Origin: Roseburia sp. AM59-24XD
Lineage (GTDB): Bacteria > Bacillota > Clostridia > Lachnospirales > Lachnospiraceae
Reading direction: 5' to 3'
DNA length: 64,000 bases
Assembly (NCBI RefSeq): GCF_003478445.1
Contig: NZ_QUET01000013.1
Coordinates: 1 to 64,000 of the forward strand
The notes under the pieces are model-generated. The model was not told the DNA's origin. It did no database searches and saw only the letters and a list, made by a program, of their open reading frames with translations. Both the position numbers and the translations under genes were made by a program. Every line of letters begins with the position of its first letter. Positions within the stretch are counted from its first letter, which is position 1. Shown here in pieces: positions 17,317 through 25,672 of this stretch.

Positions 17317-17781
17317 TCATCGGCACGCTTTGCGGATCGCAAAACGATAACAGAAATAAAAGACGGTCTGGCTGATATAGTAGAAGAAAAGCGCCATGAC
17401 CGGAACGCGGCCGAGCGGAAAGTCATACCAGTATTCGGTGGGCTGGATCCACTGCCACACAAGAAGCAGGATCAGAGCAAGTACAAAGCCGAAGCGCTCT
17501 GCCTGATAACGGGTGCGGGAAAAGTGATACTGTTTCATGATGTCCGGATGTGCTGCCTGCCGGAGAGCCTCATTGTTTCGCTCCGGGTAAGAGGAATCCA
17601 GCGCCAGATTGACGGCGGCAGGAAGTGCAGCCAGTGCTGCGATAATATAAAACGCAGACGGATAATGCAGCGCAGAAAGAGGAACAAGCAGAATGATCAG
17701 TATATATCTGGAAATGCGCCAGGCACAGAAATGGCTGACGGCGCGTATTTCACGGTGTTTAAAAACAGCAGTAGTTGTCAT
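17317..17781 (-). CDS. Hypothetical integral membrane protein
   Basis: 154 residues on the minus strand with about four hydrophobic segments: two close together at about 25-60, one at 97-113 and one at 124-146. A conserved-looking amphipathic stretch (HPDIMKQYHFSRTRYQAERF) lies between the pairs. The family is not recognised and no catalytic motif is seen. AAAGGAT lies about 12 nt before the ATG at 17781. It ends 10 bp from the preceding + strand gene, so the two converge, and no separate terminator is clear. Function unknown. Confidence 0.65.
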   Translation of the reverse strand: MTTTAVFKHREIRAVSHFCAWRISRYILIILLVPLSALHYPSAFYIIAALAALPAAVNLALDSSYPERNNEALRQAAHPDIMKQYHFSRTRYQAERFGFVLALILLLVWQWIQPTEYWYDFPLGRVPVMALFFYYISQTVFYFCYRFAIRKACR

Positions 17782-17966
17782 AGAAATTTTATAATCCTTT
17801 CTCAGCCTGCATGTTTAAGATTGCAGGCATAGTATTTTCTGCATGGAAAACCAGCACAAATCCCGATTTTCATCCAATATGAATCCAGTGTAATATACAT
17901 ATCGTACAGTTTCAATGCGTAATTATAACTTTTTTCTGAAATATTGCCAGAAATTTAAAATACACT

Positions 17967-17994
17967 TTGAAAACTCAGAAAAATGGTATATAAT
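17967..17994 (+). promoter_or_regulatory. mbl promoter
   Basis: TTGAAA (17967-17972), a 16-bp spacer and TATAAT (17989-17994). The sequence around the -10, AAAATGGTATATAATA, is identical to that before fba. The upstream 180 bp is AT-rich with no gene; it holds one small hairpin (17805-17828) and nothing else that I can name. Confidence 0.7.
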
Positions 17995-18069
17995 AACATA
18001 GAATACGTTTATTTTTGTTACAAAACGGAAAAAATAGAGAAATAGGATGCATGGAAAGGAGAAAATAAA

Positions 18070-19065
18070 ATGGTTGGTAGTGATATCGGAATTGATCTTG
18101 GTACAGCCAATGTACTTGTATATATAAAGGGAAAGGGTGTTGTTTTAAGGGAGCCGTCAGTTGTTGCATTTGATCGTGATACGAATAAGATCAAAGCAAT
18201 CGGAGAGGATGCACGTCTGATGCTTGGACGTACACCTGGTAATATTGTGGCAGTAAGACCGCTGCGTCAGGGTGTGATTTCTGATTACACCGTGACAGAG
18301 AAGATGCTGCGCTATTTCATTCAGAAGGCATGTGGTAAGACACGTTTCAGAAAGCCGCGCATCAGCGTCTGTGTACCAAGCGGTGTTACAGAGGTAGAGA
18401 AGAAGGCGGTTGAGGATGCAACCTACGAGGCAGGTGCACGTGAGGTTGCGATCATTGAGGAGCCTATTGCGGCAGCAATCGGTGCCGGTATCGATATCTC
18501 CAGACCATGTGGTAATATGATCGTTGATATCGGAGGCGGTACAGCAGATATCGCTGTTATTTCCCTTGGTGGTACCGTTGTCAGCACTTCGATCAAGGTT
18601 GCCGGCGATGACTTTGATGAGGCGATCGTACGTTACATGCGTAAGACACATAATCTGCTGATCGGTGAGCGCACCGCAGAGGATATCAAGATTCAGATTG
18701 GATCTGCATATAAGCGTCCGGAGGTTGTTTCCATGGATGTACGTGGACGTAACCTTGTAACAGGTCTTCCTAAGACGATCACTGTTACCTCCGATGAGAC
18801 GATGGATGCCTTAAAGGAGATCACATCTCAGATCGTGGAAGCTGTTCACAGCGTACTGGAGAAGACACCGCCAGAGCTTGCAGCAGATGTTTCTGACCGT
18901 GGAATCGTCCTGACCGGAGGCGGAAGCCTTCTTTATGGTCTGGAGGAGCTGATCGAGGAGAAGACAGGCATCACAACAATGACCGCAGAGGATCCGATGA
19001 CCGCAGTAGCGATCGGTACCGGTCAGTTCGTGGAATTTTTGAGCGGAAAGCGCGATGAGGATTAA
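18070..19065 (+). CDS. mbl: MreB/Mbl-type actin-like cell-shape protein
   Basis: A 331-residue bacterial actin that guides lateral cell-wall synthesis as membrane-bound filaments. The nucleotide-binding motifs are present: IGIDLGTANVLVY (phosphate 1), the connect-1 segment VCVPSGVTEVEKKAV, MIVDIGGGTADIAVIS (phosphate 2) and LTGGGSLLYGLEEL (adenosine). AAGGAG lies 8-9 nt before ATG 18070. It is assigned as the Mbl paralogue rather than MreB because it is followed by two flagellar rod genes, the order mbl-flhO-flhP known from Bacillus, and because mreC and mreD are not beside it. Sequence alone does not separate the paralogues firmly. Confidence 0.88.
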   Translation: MVGSDIGIDLGTANVLVYIKGKGVVLREPSVVAFDRDTNKIKAIGEDARLMLGRTPGNIVAVRPLRQGVISDYTVTEKMLRYFIQKACGKTRFRKPRISVCVPSGVTEVEKKAVEDATYEAGAREVAIIEEPIAAAIGAGIDISRPCGNMIVDIGGGTADIAVISLGGTVVSTSIKVAGDDFDEAIVRYMRKTHNLLIGERTAEDIKIQIGSAYKRPEVVSMDVRGRNLVTGLPKTITVTSDETMDALKEITSQIVEAVHSVLEKTPPELAADVSDRGIVLTGGGSLLYGLEELIEEKTGITTMTAEDPMTAVAIGTGQFVEFLSGKRDED

Positions 19066-19089
19066 GAAATATTGGCAGATTGCCGATAA
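19063..19089 (+). promoter_or_regulatory. Likely sigma-D (sigma-28) promoter of the flagellar genes
   Basis: TAAG (19063-19066), 15 bp, then GCCGATAA (19082-19089). This departs from the sigma-D consensus TAAA-N15-GCCGATAT at two positions and has the exact spacing. It starts in the mbl stop codon and lies about 75 bp before the first rod gene. Confidence 0.65.
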
Positions 19090-19104
19090 TATATTATGAG
19101 ACAG

Positions 19105-19134
19105 ACTGACTGGATTTCCATCCGGTCAGTTGAA
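19105..19134 (+). terminator. Hairpin between mbl and the flagellar genes
   Basis: A perfect 11-bp stem (ACTGACTGGAT, loop TTCC, ATCCGGTCAGT) followed by only a weak T-rich tail. It may be a partial terminator of mbl or a leader structure on the flagellar transcript. Confidence 0.45.
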
Positions 19135-19166
19135 GTTTCCGGGATGTTCTAAGAAGGAGGCCGCCC

Positions 19167-19940
19167 ATGACAAGAGGTTTATATACCGCATATACAGGCA
19201 TGTATAATGAGCAGAAGAGATTGGATATTATATCCAATAATCTTGCCAATTCGGCAACGATCGGTTACAAAGAGGAGCAGGTGACCAGTCAGGCATTCAA
19301 GGAGATGCTGACCTACAAGATCCGTGACCGTTCCAATGGCTTTGTGGATGAGCCGATCGGAAAGATGAGCCTTGGGGTTAAGATTGGTGAGACTTATACG
19401 AACTGGGATCAGGGTTCTCTGAGACAGACGGAGAATACATACGATATTGCGATTCAGGGAAGTGGCTTTTTTACGGTTCGCGCAACTAATGCCAAAGGGG
19501 AAGATAAGACCTATTACACCCGGAATGGCTGCTTTACCGCGACGCGAGATGGATTTATTGTTGACAGTGATGGCAATCATCTGCAGGGAGAGGGGGGAGA
19601 CCTTCAGGTTCCTACGGATGCTGCTAAGATCGTGATCGACAGAGATGGTGCCGTATATGCGGATAATGTTTATGTGGATACCATTCAGATCACGGATTTT
19701 GAGGATTATAATTATCTTAAACAGCACGGAGATAATTTCTGGGAGACAGTGGACGGTGCAACGGCGATCAAGGGAACCTATTCTCTGGAACAGGGCTATA
19801 CGGAGCAGTCCAATGTCAATGTGATCGACCAGATGGTGGACATGATCACGATCACCCGGGCATATGAGGCAGGACAGAAGATGATTCAGACACAGGACAG
19901 CCTGTTGAATCATTCGGTTAATGATGTCGGCAAGGTTTGA
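19167..19940 (+). CDS. flhO: Flagellar basal-body rod protein (FlgF/FlhO-type)
   Basis: 257 residues of the FlgF/FlgG rod family, exported by the flagellar type III system to build the rod and proximal hook. The N-terminal family motif (LYTAYTGMYNEQKRLDIISNNLAN) and the C-terminal helix region (QSNVNVIDQMVDMITITRAYEAGQK, positions about 217-241) that polymerise in the rod core are both present, with the variable FlgE/F/G-like domain between. AGAAGGAGG lies about 8 nt before ATG 19167. With the next gene it matches the flhO-flhP pair after mbl, and the sigma-D-like site upstream fits late flagellar expression. Confidence 0.88.
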   Translation: MTRGLYTAYTGMYNEQKRLDIISNNLANSATIGYKEEQVTSQAFKEMLTYKIRDRSNGFVDEPIGKMSLGVKIGETYTNWDQGSLRQTENTYDIAIQGSGFFTVRATNAKGEDKTYYTRNGCFTATRDGFIVDSDGNHLQGEGGDLQVPTDAAKIVIDRDGAVYADNVYVDTIQITDFEDYNYLKQHGDNFWETVDGATAIKGTYSLEQGYTEQSNVNVIDQMVDMITITRAYEAGQKMIQTQDSLLNHSVNDVGKV

Positions 19941-19961
19941 TGAAAGGTGTGAGATAGCATT

Positions 19962-20780
19962 ATGATGAGAGCTCTTTGGACGGCTGCTTCCGGCATGAAG
20001 GCACAGCAGACCAGTATGGATACGTTGTCCAACAATTTATCCAATATCAATACAACAGGTTACAAGAAGGAGACGACACGTTTCCAGTCACTTTTATATC
20101 AGAATATCCAGAAGAAGACGACCGATTCCGAGGGGAATCAGAAGCCGATCGGAGCGCAGGTCGGACTTGGTGTGAAGGTGGGATCGATCGCAACGCAGTT
20201 TACACAAGGATCCTTTACAACGACCAATGCTGCATTTGACTTTGCGGTTGAGGGAGATGGACTGTTCATGGTGCAAAAGCCGGACGGTACGATCTGCTAT
20301 ACCAGAAACGGTCATTTTAATCTTTCTAAAAATACATCCGGCGGATGGTCTTTGACGACACAGGAAGGATATGCAGTGTTGGATTCGACCGGCAAGGAGA
20401 TAAGCTTTGATAAGGATGTGGATACCTCGAAGCTTCGCTTTGATAACTATGGCGGTATCGGTTATGTGGGAGATGATGGCAATGCACTTCCGCTTGGTAT
20501 CAATATCGGTATGGCACAGTTCAATAATCCAAATGGATTGGAGAAGGCGGGTGACAGCTATTATCTGGCGACAGATGCTTCCGGAGATGCCCGCATTGAG
20601 GGGGATGATGCTGCATTAAAGCGCAGTATTGTTAAGAATGGATATCTTGAGGCATCCAATGTGCAGGCAGTGGACGAGATGGTTGACATGATCGTTACAC
20701 AGCGTGCTTATGAGATGAATTCCAAGGCAATTACCGCATCCGATGAGATGTTGCAGCAGGCGAACAACCTGCGGTCATAA
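19962..20780 (+). CDS. flhP: Flagellar basal-body rod protein (FlgG/FlhP-type)
   Basis: 272 residues, a paralogue of the previous gene. It begins MMRALWTAASGMKAQQTSMD and has the N-terminal rod motif LSNNLSNINTTGYKKE and the C-terminal SNVQAVDEMVDMIVTQRAYEM typical of FlgG/FlhP distal rod proteins. The central domain (about 80-215) is the FlgE/F/G-like fold. It starts 21 bp after flhO, so they are co-transcribed. Together with the rod-binding protein that follows they supply a small rod-assembly set away from the main flagellar operon, which is not in this window. Confidence 0.9.
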   Translation: MMRALWTAASGMKAQQTSMDTLSNNLSNINTTGYKKETTRFQSLLYQNIQKKTTDSEGNQKPIGAQVGLGVKVGSIATQFTQGSFTTTNAAFDFAVEGDGLFMVQKPDGTICYTRNGHFNLSKNTSGGWSLTTQEGYAVLDSTGKEISFDKDVDTSKLRFDNYGGIGYVGDDGNALPLGINIGMAQFNNPNGLEKAGDSYYLATDASGDARIEGDDAALKRSIVKNGYLEASNVQAVDEMVDMIVTQRAYEMNSKAITASDEMLQQANNLRS

Positions 20781-20833
20781 TCAGTGAACGGATGGCTGTG
20801 TGCAGCTTATCCGGTTAGGAAGGAGCAGCTCCT

Positions 20834-21172
20834 ATGAGTTCAGTTTTAGATGTATCATCATTATACGACAGTTATGCATCACGGATCAGCAGTGCATCTG
20901 CAGCAGGAACCTCTGACAAGATCGGTGGGATCGGTAAGGATTCTTCCGACGAAGAACTGATGGAAGCCTGCAAAAGCTTTGAGTCATATTTCGTACAGAA
21001 GATGATCGAGGAAGCCAAGAAAACTGTCGAGAATGAAGACGAAGAAGGCGAATACACCAAGATGTTTGCTGATATGCGCAATGAGCAGCTTGCAGATACG
21101 GTCACGGAAAGTGGTCAGATCGGTCTTGCGCAGCAGTTATACGATAATCTGAAGCAACAGTACAAGCTGTAA
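20834..21172 (+). CDS. Rod-binding protein (FlgJ N-terminal domain type)
   Basis: 112 residues matching the rod-binding domain of FlgJ: DEELMEACKSFESYFVQKM near residue 37 and the later YTKMFADMRNEQLADTVTES. It lacks the muramidase domain that FlgJ carries in Gram-negative bacteria, which is usual for Firmicutes. It probably caps or guides rod subunits during assembly. GAAGGAGC lies about 9 nt before ATG 20834. It ends the three-gene rod group and is followed by a hairpin terminator. Confidence 0.85.
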   Translation: MSSVLDVSSLYDSYASRISSASAAGTSDKIGGIGKDSSDEELMEACKSFESYFVQKMIEEAKKTVENEDEEGEYTKMFADMRNEQLADTVTESGQIGLAQQLYDNLKQQYKL

Positions 21173-21192
21173 TCACAATATACATACAAACG

Positions 21193-21222
21193 GGCCGCTG
21201 TTTATTTGCAGTGGCTGTTTTT
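21193..21222 (+). terminator. Terminator after the rod genes
   Basis: An 8-bp stem (GGCCGCTG with CAGTGGCT, including G-T pairs) around TTTATTTG, followed by a T-run GTTTTTC. Confidence 0.55.
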
Positions 21223-21272
21223 CTGTAAAAGGAAGATTTGGCAGAAGGAAGATGGCGGAAAAGGGGGATGAA

Positions 21273-23519
21273 ATGGAAGAGATCGAAGGATATGTAGAGA
21301 ATATCGTTTTTCGTAATGAAGAGAACGGATACACGGTACTGCATTTGTCGCACCCGGAATGGGACGATGACATCTGCTGCGTCGGCTGTTTTTCTTATGT
21401 GGCGGAGGGACAGTATCTTGTTGTCCGGGGAGATATGGTCTTTCATAAAGAATACGGAGAGCAGATGAAGGTGACCTCCTATGAGGAGAAGCAGCCGGAG
21501 GATTCCATGGCGATCGAAAAGTACTTAGGTTCCGGTGCGATCAAGGGGATTGGACCGGCACTTGCGGCGAGGATCGTCAAGAAGTTTAAGGAGGATACCT
21601 TTCGGATCTTTGAGGAGGAACCGGAGCGGCTTGCAGAGGTCAAGGGGATCAGCATGAAGCTTGCGATCCAGGCTGCCGGTCAGTTTAACGAGAAGCGAGA
21701 GATGAGACAGGCGATGCTCTTTTTGCAGGATTATGGAATCAGTATGAATCTGGCTGTCAAGATATACAGACAGTATGGTCAGGAAATGTATGAGGTTCTA
21801 AGAACCAATCCGTATAAGTTGGCAGAGGATATTTCCGGCGTGGGCTTTAAGATTGCAGATGAGATCGCGCGTCAGGCTGGATTTTATGAGGATTCGGATT
21901 TCCGTATTCAGGCGGGGATCGTCTATTGTCTGCAGCAGTCCACGGTACAGGGACATTGTTACCTGCCGCAGAGAGAGCTTGTCGATGTGACGGCGCAGCT
22001 TCTAGGACTGGAGCCGGCACTGATCGACTGCCATGTGGACGAGCTGTGCATGAATAAACAGATCATTTGCCGGGAGATTGACGGAGAGCGATGTCTTTAT
22101 TACGGTCGGTTATATTATATGGAGATGAATTGTGCCAGAATGCTGCTTGATCTGAATCTGGACTTTCCGGTGAAGGAATCTGATCTGGAAAGGAAGGTCC
22201 GGGAGGTGGAGCGTTCCGAGAAGATAGAGTTGGATGAGATGCAGCGTAGGGCTGTTTTTCAGGCACTGCAAAATGGTGTGATGGTGATCATGGGTGGACC
22301 CGGTACCGGAAAAACCACAACGATCAATACCATTGTGCGTATTTTTGAGGAAGAGGGAATGGATATTCTTCTGGCGGCGCCGACCGGCAGAGCGGCAAAG
22401 AGAATGTCCGAGACGACCGGTTATGAAGCGCAGACGATCCACCGTCTGCTCGAGTTAAATGGTGCTGTGGACGGGGATGACCGCGACGGTATGCATTTTG
22501 AACGAAACGAGCTGCAGCCGCTGGAGGCAGATGTGGTGATCATTGATGAGATGTCTATGGTGGATATTTATCTGATGCATGCGTTGTTGCAGGCACTTGT
22601 GCCGGGAACGCGCCTGATTATGGTGGGAGATGCCAACCAGCTTCCATCTGTGGGACCGGGCAATGTGCTGAAGGATATCATCCGGTCAAAGTTTTGTCAT
22701 GTGGTTCGTCTGGAAAAGGTATTCCGTCAGGCGGCAGAGAGCGATATTATTTTAAATGCCCACCGGATCAACCGGGGAGAGCCTGTGGAATATAGGAAGG
22801 AGAGCAGGGACTTTTTCAGTCTCGAGAGGAATCAGCCTCAGGATATCATCAATGTGGTGATCCAGCTGATCGTCCAGAAACTGCCACCGTATGTCAACGC
22901 ATCTCCGTATGATATTCAGGTTCTGGCACCGATGCGTAAAGGTGAATTGGGTGTGCTGAATCTGAATGATGTACTGCAGAAGTATCTGAATCCGTCATCG
23001 CCGGACAAGGTTGAAAGAGAATTTCACGGTGTTTTATTCCGCGAGAATGATAAAGTGATGCAGATCAAAAACAACTATCAGCTCAAATGGAAGAAGTATA
23101 ATCCTTATGGAGATGTCTGCGAAGAGGGAGAGGGTGTTTTCAACGGAGACAGTGGAGTGATCCGGACGATCTCAGCCTTGACGGAGAGCGTGACGGTGGA
23201 ATTTGAGGAAGGAAAGATCGCGGAGTATGAATTTAGTGAGATGGAGGAATTAGAGCTTGCATATGCGATCACTATACATAAGTCGCAGGGAAGTGAGTAT
23301 CCTGCAGTGATCATTCCGCTGCTGAGCGGACCGAAGATGTTGTTTAACCGCAATCTTTTATATACGGCAGTGACGCGTGCCAAAAAGTGCGTGACGATCG
23401 TTGGCAGCAGAAGGATGGTGGATCAGATGATCTGCAATATCAACGAGAAGAAGAGATATTCCAGCCTGTGCCAGCGGATTCAGGAACTGGAGGTGGCAGA
23501 TGCAGGGATGCTTTCGTGA
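21273..23519 (+). CDS. recD2: RecD2-type SF1 ATP-dependent DNA helicase
   Basis: A 5'-3' DNA helicase of about 748 residues of the RecD2 class, found in bacteria without RecBC and linked to repair and replication-fork stability. The N-terminal OB-like and helix-hairpin-helix region (GSGAIKGIGPALAARIVKKF, and DISGVGFKIADEIA further on) marks RecD2 as distinct from RecD. Walker A is GGPGTGKTTT with Lys347, Walker B is VVIIDEMSMVD, and the C-terminal motif VI is LLYTAVTRAKKCV. The start at 21273 has AAGGGGG 5 nt before it; ATG 21252 is seven codons upstream. The 3' end overlaps comF by 20 nt. Confidence 0.94.
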   Translation: MEEIEGYVENIVFRNEENGYTVLHLSHPEWDDDICCVGCFSYVAEGQYLVVRGDMVFHKEYGEQMKVTSYEEKQPEDSMAIEKYLGSGAIKGIGPALAARIVKKFKEDTFRIFEEEPERLAEVKGISMKLAIQAAGQFNEKREMRQAMLFLQDYGISMNLAVKIYRQYGQEMYEVLRTNPYKLAEDISGVGFKIADEIARQAGFYEDSDFRIQAGIVYCLQQSTVQGHCYLPQRELVDVTAQLLGLEPALIDCHVDELCMNKQIICREIDGERCLYYGRLYYMEMNCARMLLDLNLDFPVKESDLERKVREVERSEKIELDEMQRRAVFQALQNGVMVIMGGPGTGKTTTINTIVRIFEEEGMDILLAAPTGRAAKRMSETTGYEAQTIHRLLELNGAVDGDDRDGMHFERNELQPLEADVVIIDEMSMVDIYLMHALLQALVPGTRLIMVGDANQLPSVGPGNVLKDIIRSKFCHVVRLEKVFRQAAESDIILNAHRINRGEPVEYRKESRDFFSLERNQPQDIINVVIQLIVQKLPPYVNASPYDIQVLAPMRKGELGVLNLNDVLQKYLNPSSPDKVEREFHGVLFRENDKVMQIKNNYQLKWKKYNPYGDVCEEGEGVFNGDSGVIRTISALTESVTVEFEEGKIAEYEFSEMEELELAYAITIHKSQGSEYPAVIIPLLSGPKMLFNRNLLYTAVTRAKKCVTIVGSRRMVDQMICNINEKKRYSSLCQRIQELEVADAGMLS

Positions 23520-24228
23520 CAGAGTGCTTGATTTTATTTATCCGGCGAGATGTCCGGTATGTGATGACGTGCTTCCGGCAGGAATGCATGGGATTTGTGC
23601 CGGCTGTCACACATATATTCAATATATACGGGAACCACGGTGCATGCGATGCGGAAAGCCTCTTGAGGAAGATGAGGAATTTTGCGGGGACTGCAGGGAT
23701 AACAGTCGTTCGTTTGAGGCGGGAAGAGCGTTGTTTGTCTATGACGGTATCATGCAGGAATCGATGGCACGCTTCAAATATAGCAGCCGCAGGGAATATG
23801 GTGCTGTTTATGCGGAAGAATTATACAGGCATTATGGGAGCTGGGTCAAACAAACCGGTGCCGGAATGCTTGTGCCGGTGCCGGTTCATCCGGCACGTTA
23901 CCGCAGAAGGGGATATAATCAGGCAGAGATTCTTGCCAGACATTTTGGCAAGCTTAGCGGACTGCCGGTAGGAACAGAAATGATTGCCAGAATTAAGGAT
24001 ACCAGACCGCAGAAGGAGCTTTCGGCGGGAGAACGTAAGCGGAATCTGGCAGGGGCATTTTCGGTGGGCAGACAGGTGCGGGAGTTGAATCAGATACCGG
24101 AGTGTGTTATAATCATGGATGACATTTACACGACGGGAAGCACGATGGAGGCTTGTTCTGCCGTGTTGAAAGAGACAGGGATCCGCAGGATTTATTTTTT
24201 GTGTGTATGTATTGGACAAGGCAATTAA
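23500..24228 (+). CDS. comF: ComF-family phosphoribosyltransferase-like protein
   Basis: 242 residues. An N-terminal double zinc ribbon (CPVCDD, CAGC, CMRCG and CGDC, residues about 18-65) joins a phosphoribosyltransferase domain ending in the PRPP-binding loop VIIMDDIYTTGSTM. This is the ComFC layout; in competent bacteria it helps pull in transforming DNA, and its role in others is uncertain. GGAGGTGG precedes ATG 23500, inside the recD2 end, so translation is coupled. The next gene is yvyF, the same order as comFC-yvyF in Bacillus. Confidence 0.9.
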   Translation: MQGCFRDRVLDFIYPARCPVCDDVLPAGMHGICAGCHTYIQYIREPRCMRCGKPLEEDEEFCGDCRDNSRSFEAGRALFVYDGIMQESMARFKYSSRREYGAVYAEELYRHYGSWVKQTGAGMLVPVPVHPARYRRRGYNQAEILARHFGKLSGLPVGTEMIARIKDTRPQKELSAGERKRNLAGAFSVGRQVRELNQIPECVIIMDDIYTTGSTMEACSAVLKETGIRRIYFLCVCIGQGN

Positions 24229-24240
24229 GGAGAGTAGGAT

Positions 24241-24642
24241 ATGGACGTAAGAAATTGCAAAATGTGTGGGGCAATATTTAATTTTGACGGATCACCGCTG
24301 TGTCCGAAGTGCCGCCGCAAGATGGAAGAAAAGTTCAGTGTTGTCAAGGAATATATTTTAAAGAATCCGAGCAGTTCAATCTCTGTTATTTCTGAGGAAA
24401 CAGAGGTACCGATTCAGCAGCTGAAGCGCTGGATCCGAGAGGAACGTCTGAGCTTTTCAAAAGAATCCGGGGTGGTGATCCAGTGTGAGAAGTGCGGTGC
24501 GCCGATCCTGACCGGACGATTCTGCAAGGAATGTAAGCGGACGATGACAAGATCCTTTGAGAATTTATACAGCAGTCCTAAGGGCGGCAATGAACCAAAG
24601 AGGACCTCGGAGAATGCAAGAATGCGTTTTTTCGACAAATAA
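24241..24642 (+). CDS. yvyF: YvyF/TIGR03826-like flagellar-region zinc protein
   Basis: 133 residues. Two Cys4-type zinc sites lie at the N-terminus (CKMCG and CPKC) and at about residues 82-98 (CEKCG and CKEC), with a helical DNA-binding-like segment between (SISVISEETEVPIQQLKRWI) that resembles a helix-turn-helix. This matches YvyF, a protein coded between comFC and flgM in Bacillus and tied to flagellar regulation. Here the gene follows comF by 12 bp with AAGGAG upstream of ATG 24241, but flgM is not next to it; a chemotaxis-type gene follows instead. Confidence 0.8.
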   Translation: MDVRNCKMCGAIFNFDGSPLCPKCRRKMEEKFSVVKEYILKNPSSSISVISEETEVPIQQLKRWIREERLSFSKESGVVIQCEKCGAPILTGRFCKECKRTMTRSFENLYSSPKGGNEPKRTSENARMRFFDK

Positions 24643-24742
24643 GAAATAAGCGTTTTGGCCTTGAAGAAAATGACTTGTTTTAAAGATACTTACTGATAAT
24701 CTGATTAAGACAACCAGTAAAGTACGGAGGAGGTGGAGCGTT

Positions 24743-25224
24743 TTGGAAGATATTCGGGACATACTTCGCATCCCCGGACGGGAAGTCATGGCAGTGACGA
24801 AGATTCTGGCAGGGGTTGATCTGGAAAAGATCGACTCGAAGCAGTGCAGAGACAGTGATATCATTACAGTTATGATACACACAAGAGGATTTTTTCTGGC
24901 GAACATCCGTTGCGAAATGAACCATGATATGTATCGCCAGATCCTGTCGGGAATGTATGGAGCGGCATGCCGCCGGAGGAGGAGCGGGCATTATATATCA
25001 ATGAATATATGAATGTTGTCTGTGGAAGGATCGTATCCAAGATCAATACGCTGACGGACAGTGTTTCCAAGCTGTCTGTGCCGGAATATTTTGGAGAAAA
25101 CGATCCGGATTATGGCAGAGATGAGCAGGCGTATCATATTATGCTTGTTTATCGGAATGGTCAGGGATTTGTTCGGTTTATTATTCAGTTTGAGTTTCAA
25201 CAGAATGGAGGAGACGACGTATGA
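24743..25224 (+). pseudogene. CheX-like chemotaxis phosphatase domain, split by a one-base frameshift
   Basis: Two overlapping frames together read as one protein of about 160 residues. The first starts at TTG 24743 after a very strong AGGAGGTGG and runs through LRIPGREVMAVTKILAGVD to ILSGMYG; the second continues MPPEEERALYINEYMNVVCG and VYRNGQGFVRFIIQFEF to TGA 25222. The join at about 24960-24967 needs one added base (GMYG then GMPPEEE). The glutamate/asparagine-containing helix NEYMNVVCGRI is like the active site of CheX/CheC phosphatases, which remove phosphate from CheY. The stop overlaps the start of the CheY-like gene (ATGA), so the pair was translated together. Either a mutation or a base-call error broke it. 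Confidence 0.65.
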
Positions 25225-25589
25225 GTACAACAATTATGGTGGTTGATGATTCCCCCTTTGCATCTAAGCAGATCAAGGATATCGTGGAAGATAACGGATA
25301 TGAAGTGATCGGTTATGCCAAGGATGGAGAAGAGGCAATCGAGCTTTACAAGGAATTGAAGCCGGATATTGTTATACTGGACATCATAATGCCGGGGCTC
25401 AATGGTCTTGAGACAGCAGAGATACTCAAAAAGCAGGATCCGGCTGTGAAGATATTGATGTTAAGCTCTCTTTGTGATGCCGGAACCATGGAGGAAGTGA
25501 AAAGCATCGGTGTCAAGCATTTGATTCCGAAGCCTCTGGAGGCAGATGTTTTGCTGGCTTCTCTGGAGTTGGTATCTAAATTTGCCTAA
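25221..25589 (+). CDS. CheY-like single-domain response regulator
   Basis: 122 residues made only of a receiver domain. The acidic pocket is in MVVDDSPF, the phosphorylated Asp in DIVILDIIMPG (about residue 54), the Thr/Ser position in MLSSL and the Lys in LIPKPLEAD. With no output domain it acts through protein contacts, as CheY does at the flagellar switch. It overlaps the CheX-like gene by 4 nt. A phosphatase and its substrate in one unit would set the lifetime of the signal. It could equally serve a non-chemotaxis pathway. Confidence 0.88.
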   Translation: MSTTIMVVDDSPFASKQIKDIVEDNGYEVIGYAKDGEEAIELYKELKPDIVILDIIMPGLNGLETAEILKKQDPAVKILMLSSLCDAGTMEEVKSIGVKHLIPKPLEADVLLASLELVSKFA

Positions 25590-25607
25590 TTCGTTTGCAA
25601 ACAAGTG

Positions 25608-25637
25608 TTGACGTAATGAGGTATTGTGTCATATACT
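25608..25637 (+). promoter_or_regulatory. Promoter of the fatty acid synthesis operon
   Basis: TTGACG (25608-25613), an 18-bp spacer and TATACT (25632-25637), about 35 bp before the fabH start. I could not identify a FapR or FabT operator here with confidence. Confidence 0.65.
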
Positions 25638-25672
25638 TGATATGTGAATATGAAAAGGAACAGGAGCAGAAA

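Noticed and set aside
23387..23971. A 194-codon frame overlapping recD2 and comF
   Set aside because: It overlaps two genes with clear domains in other frames and contains no motif.
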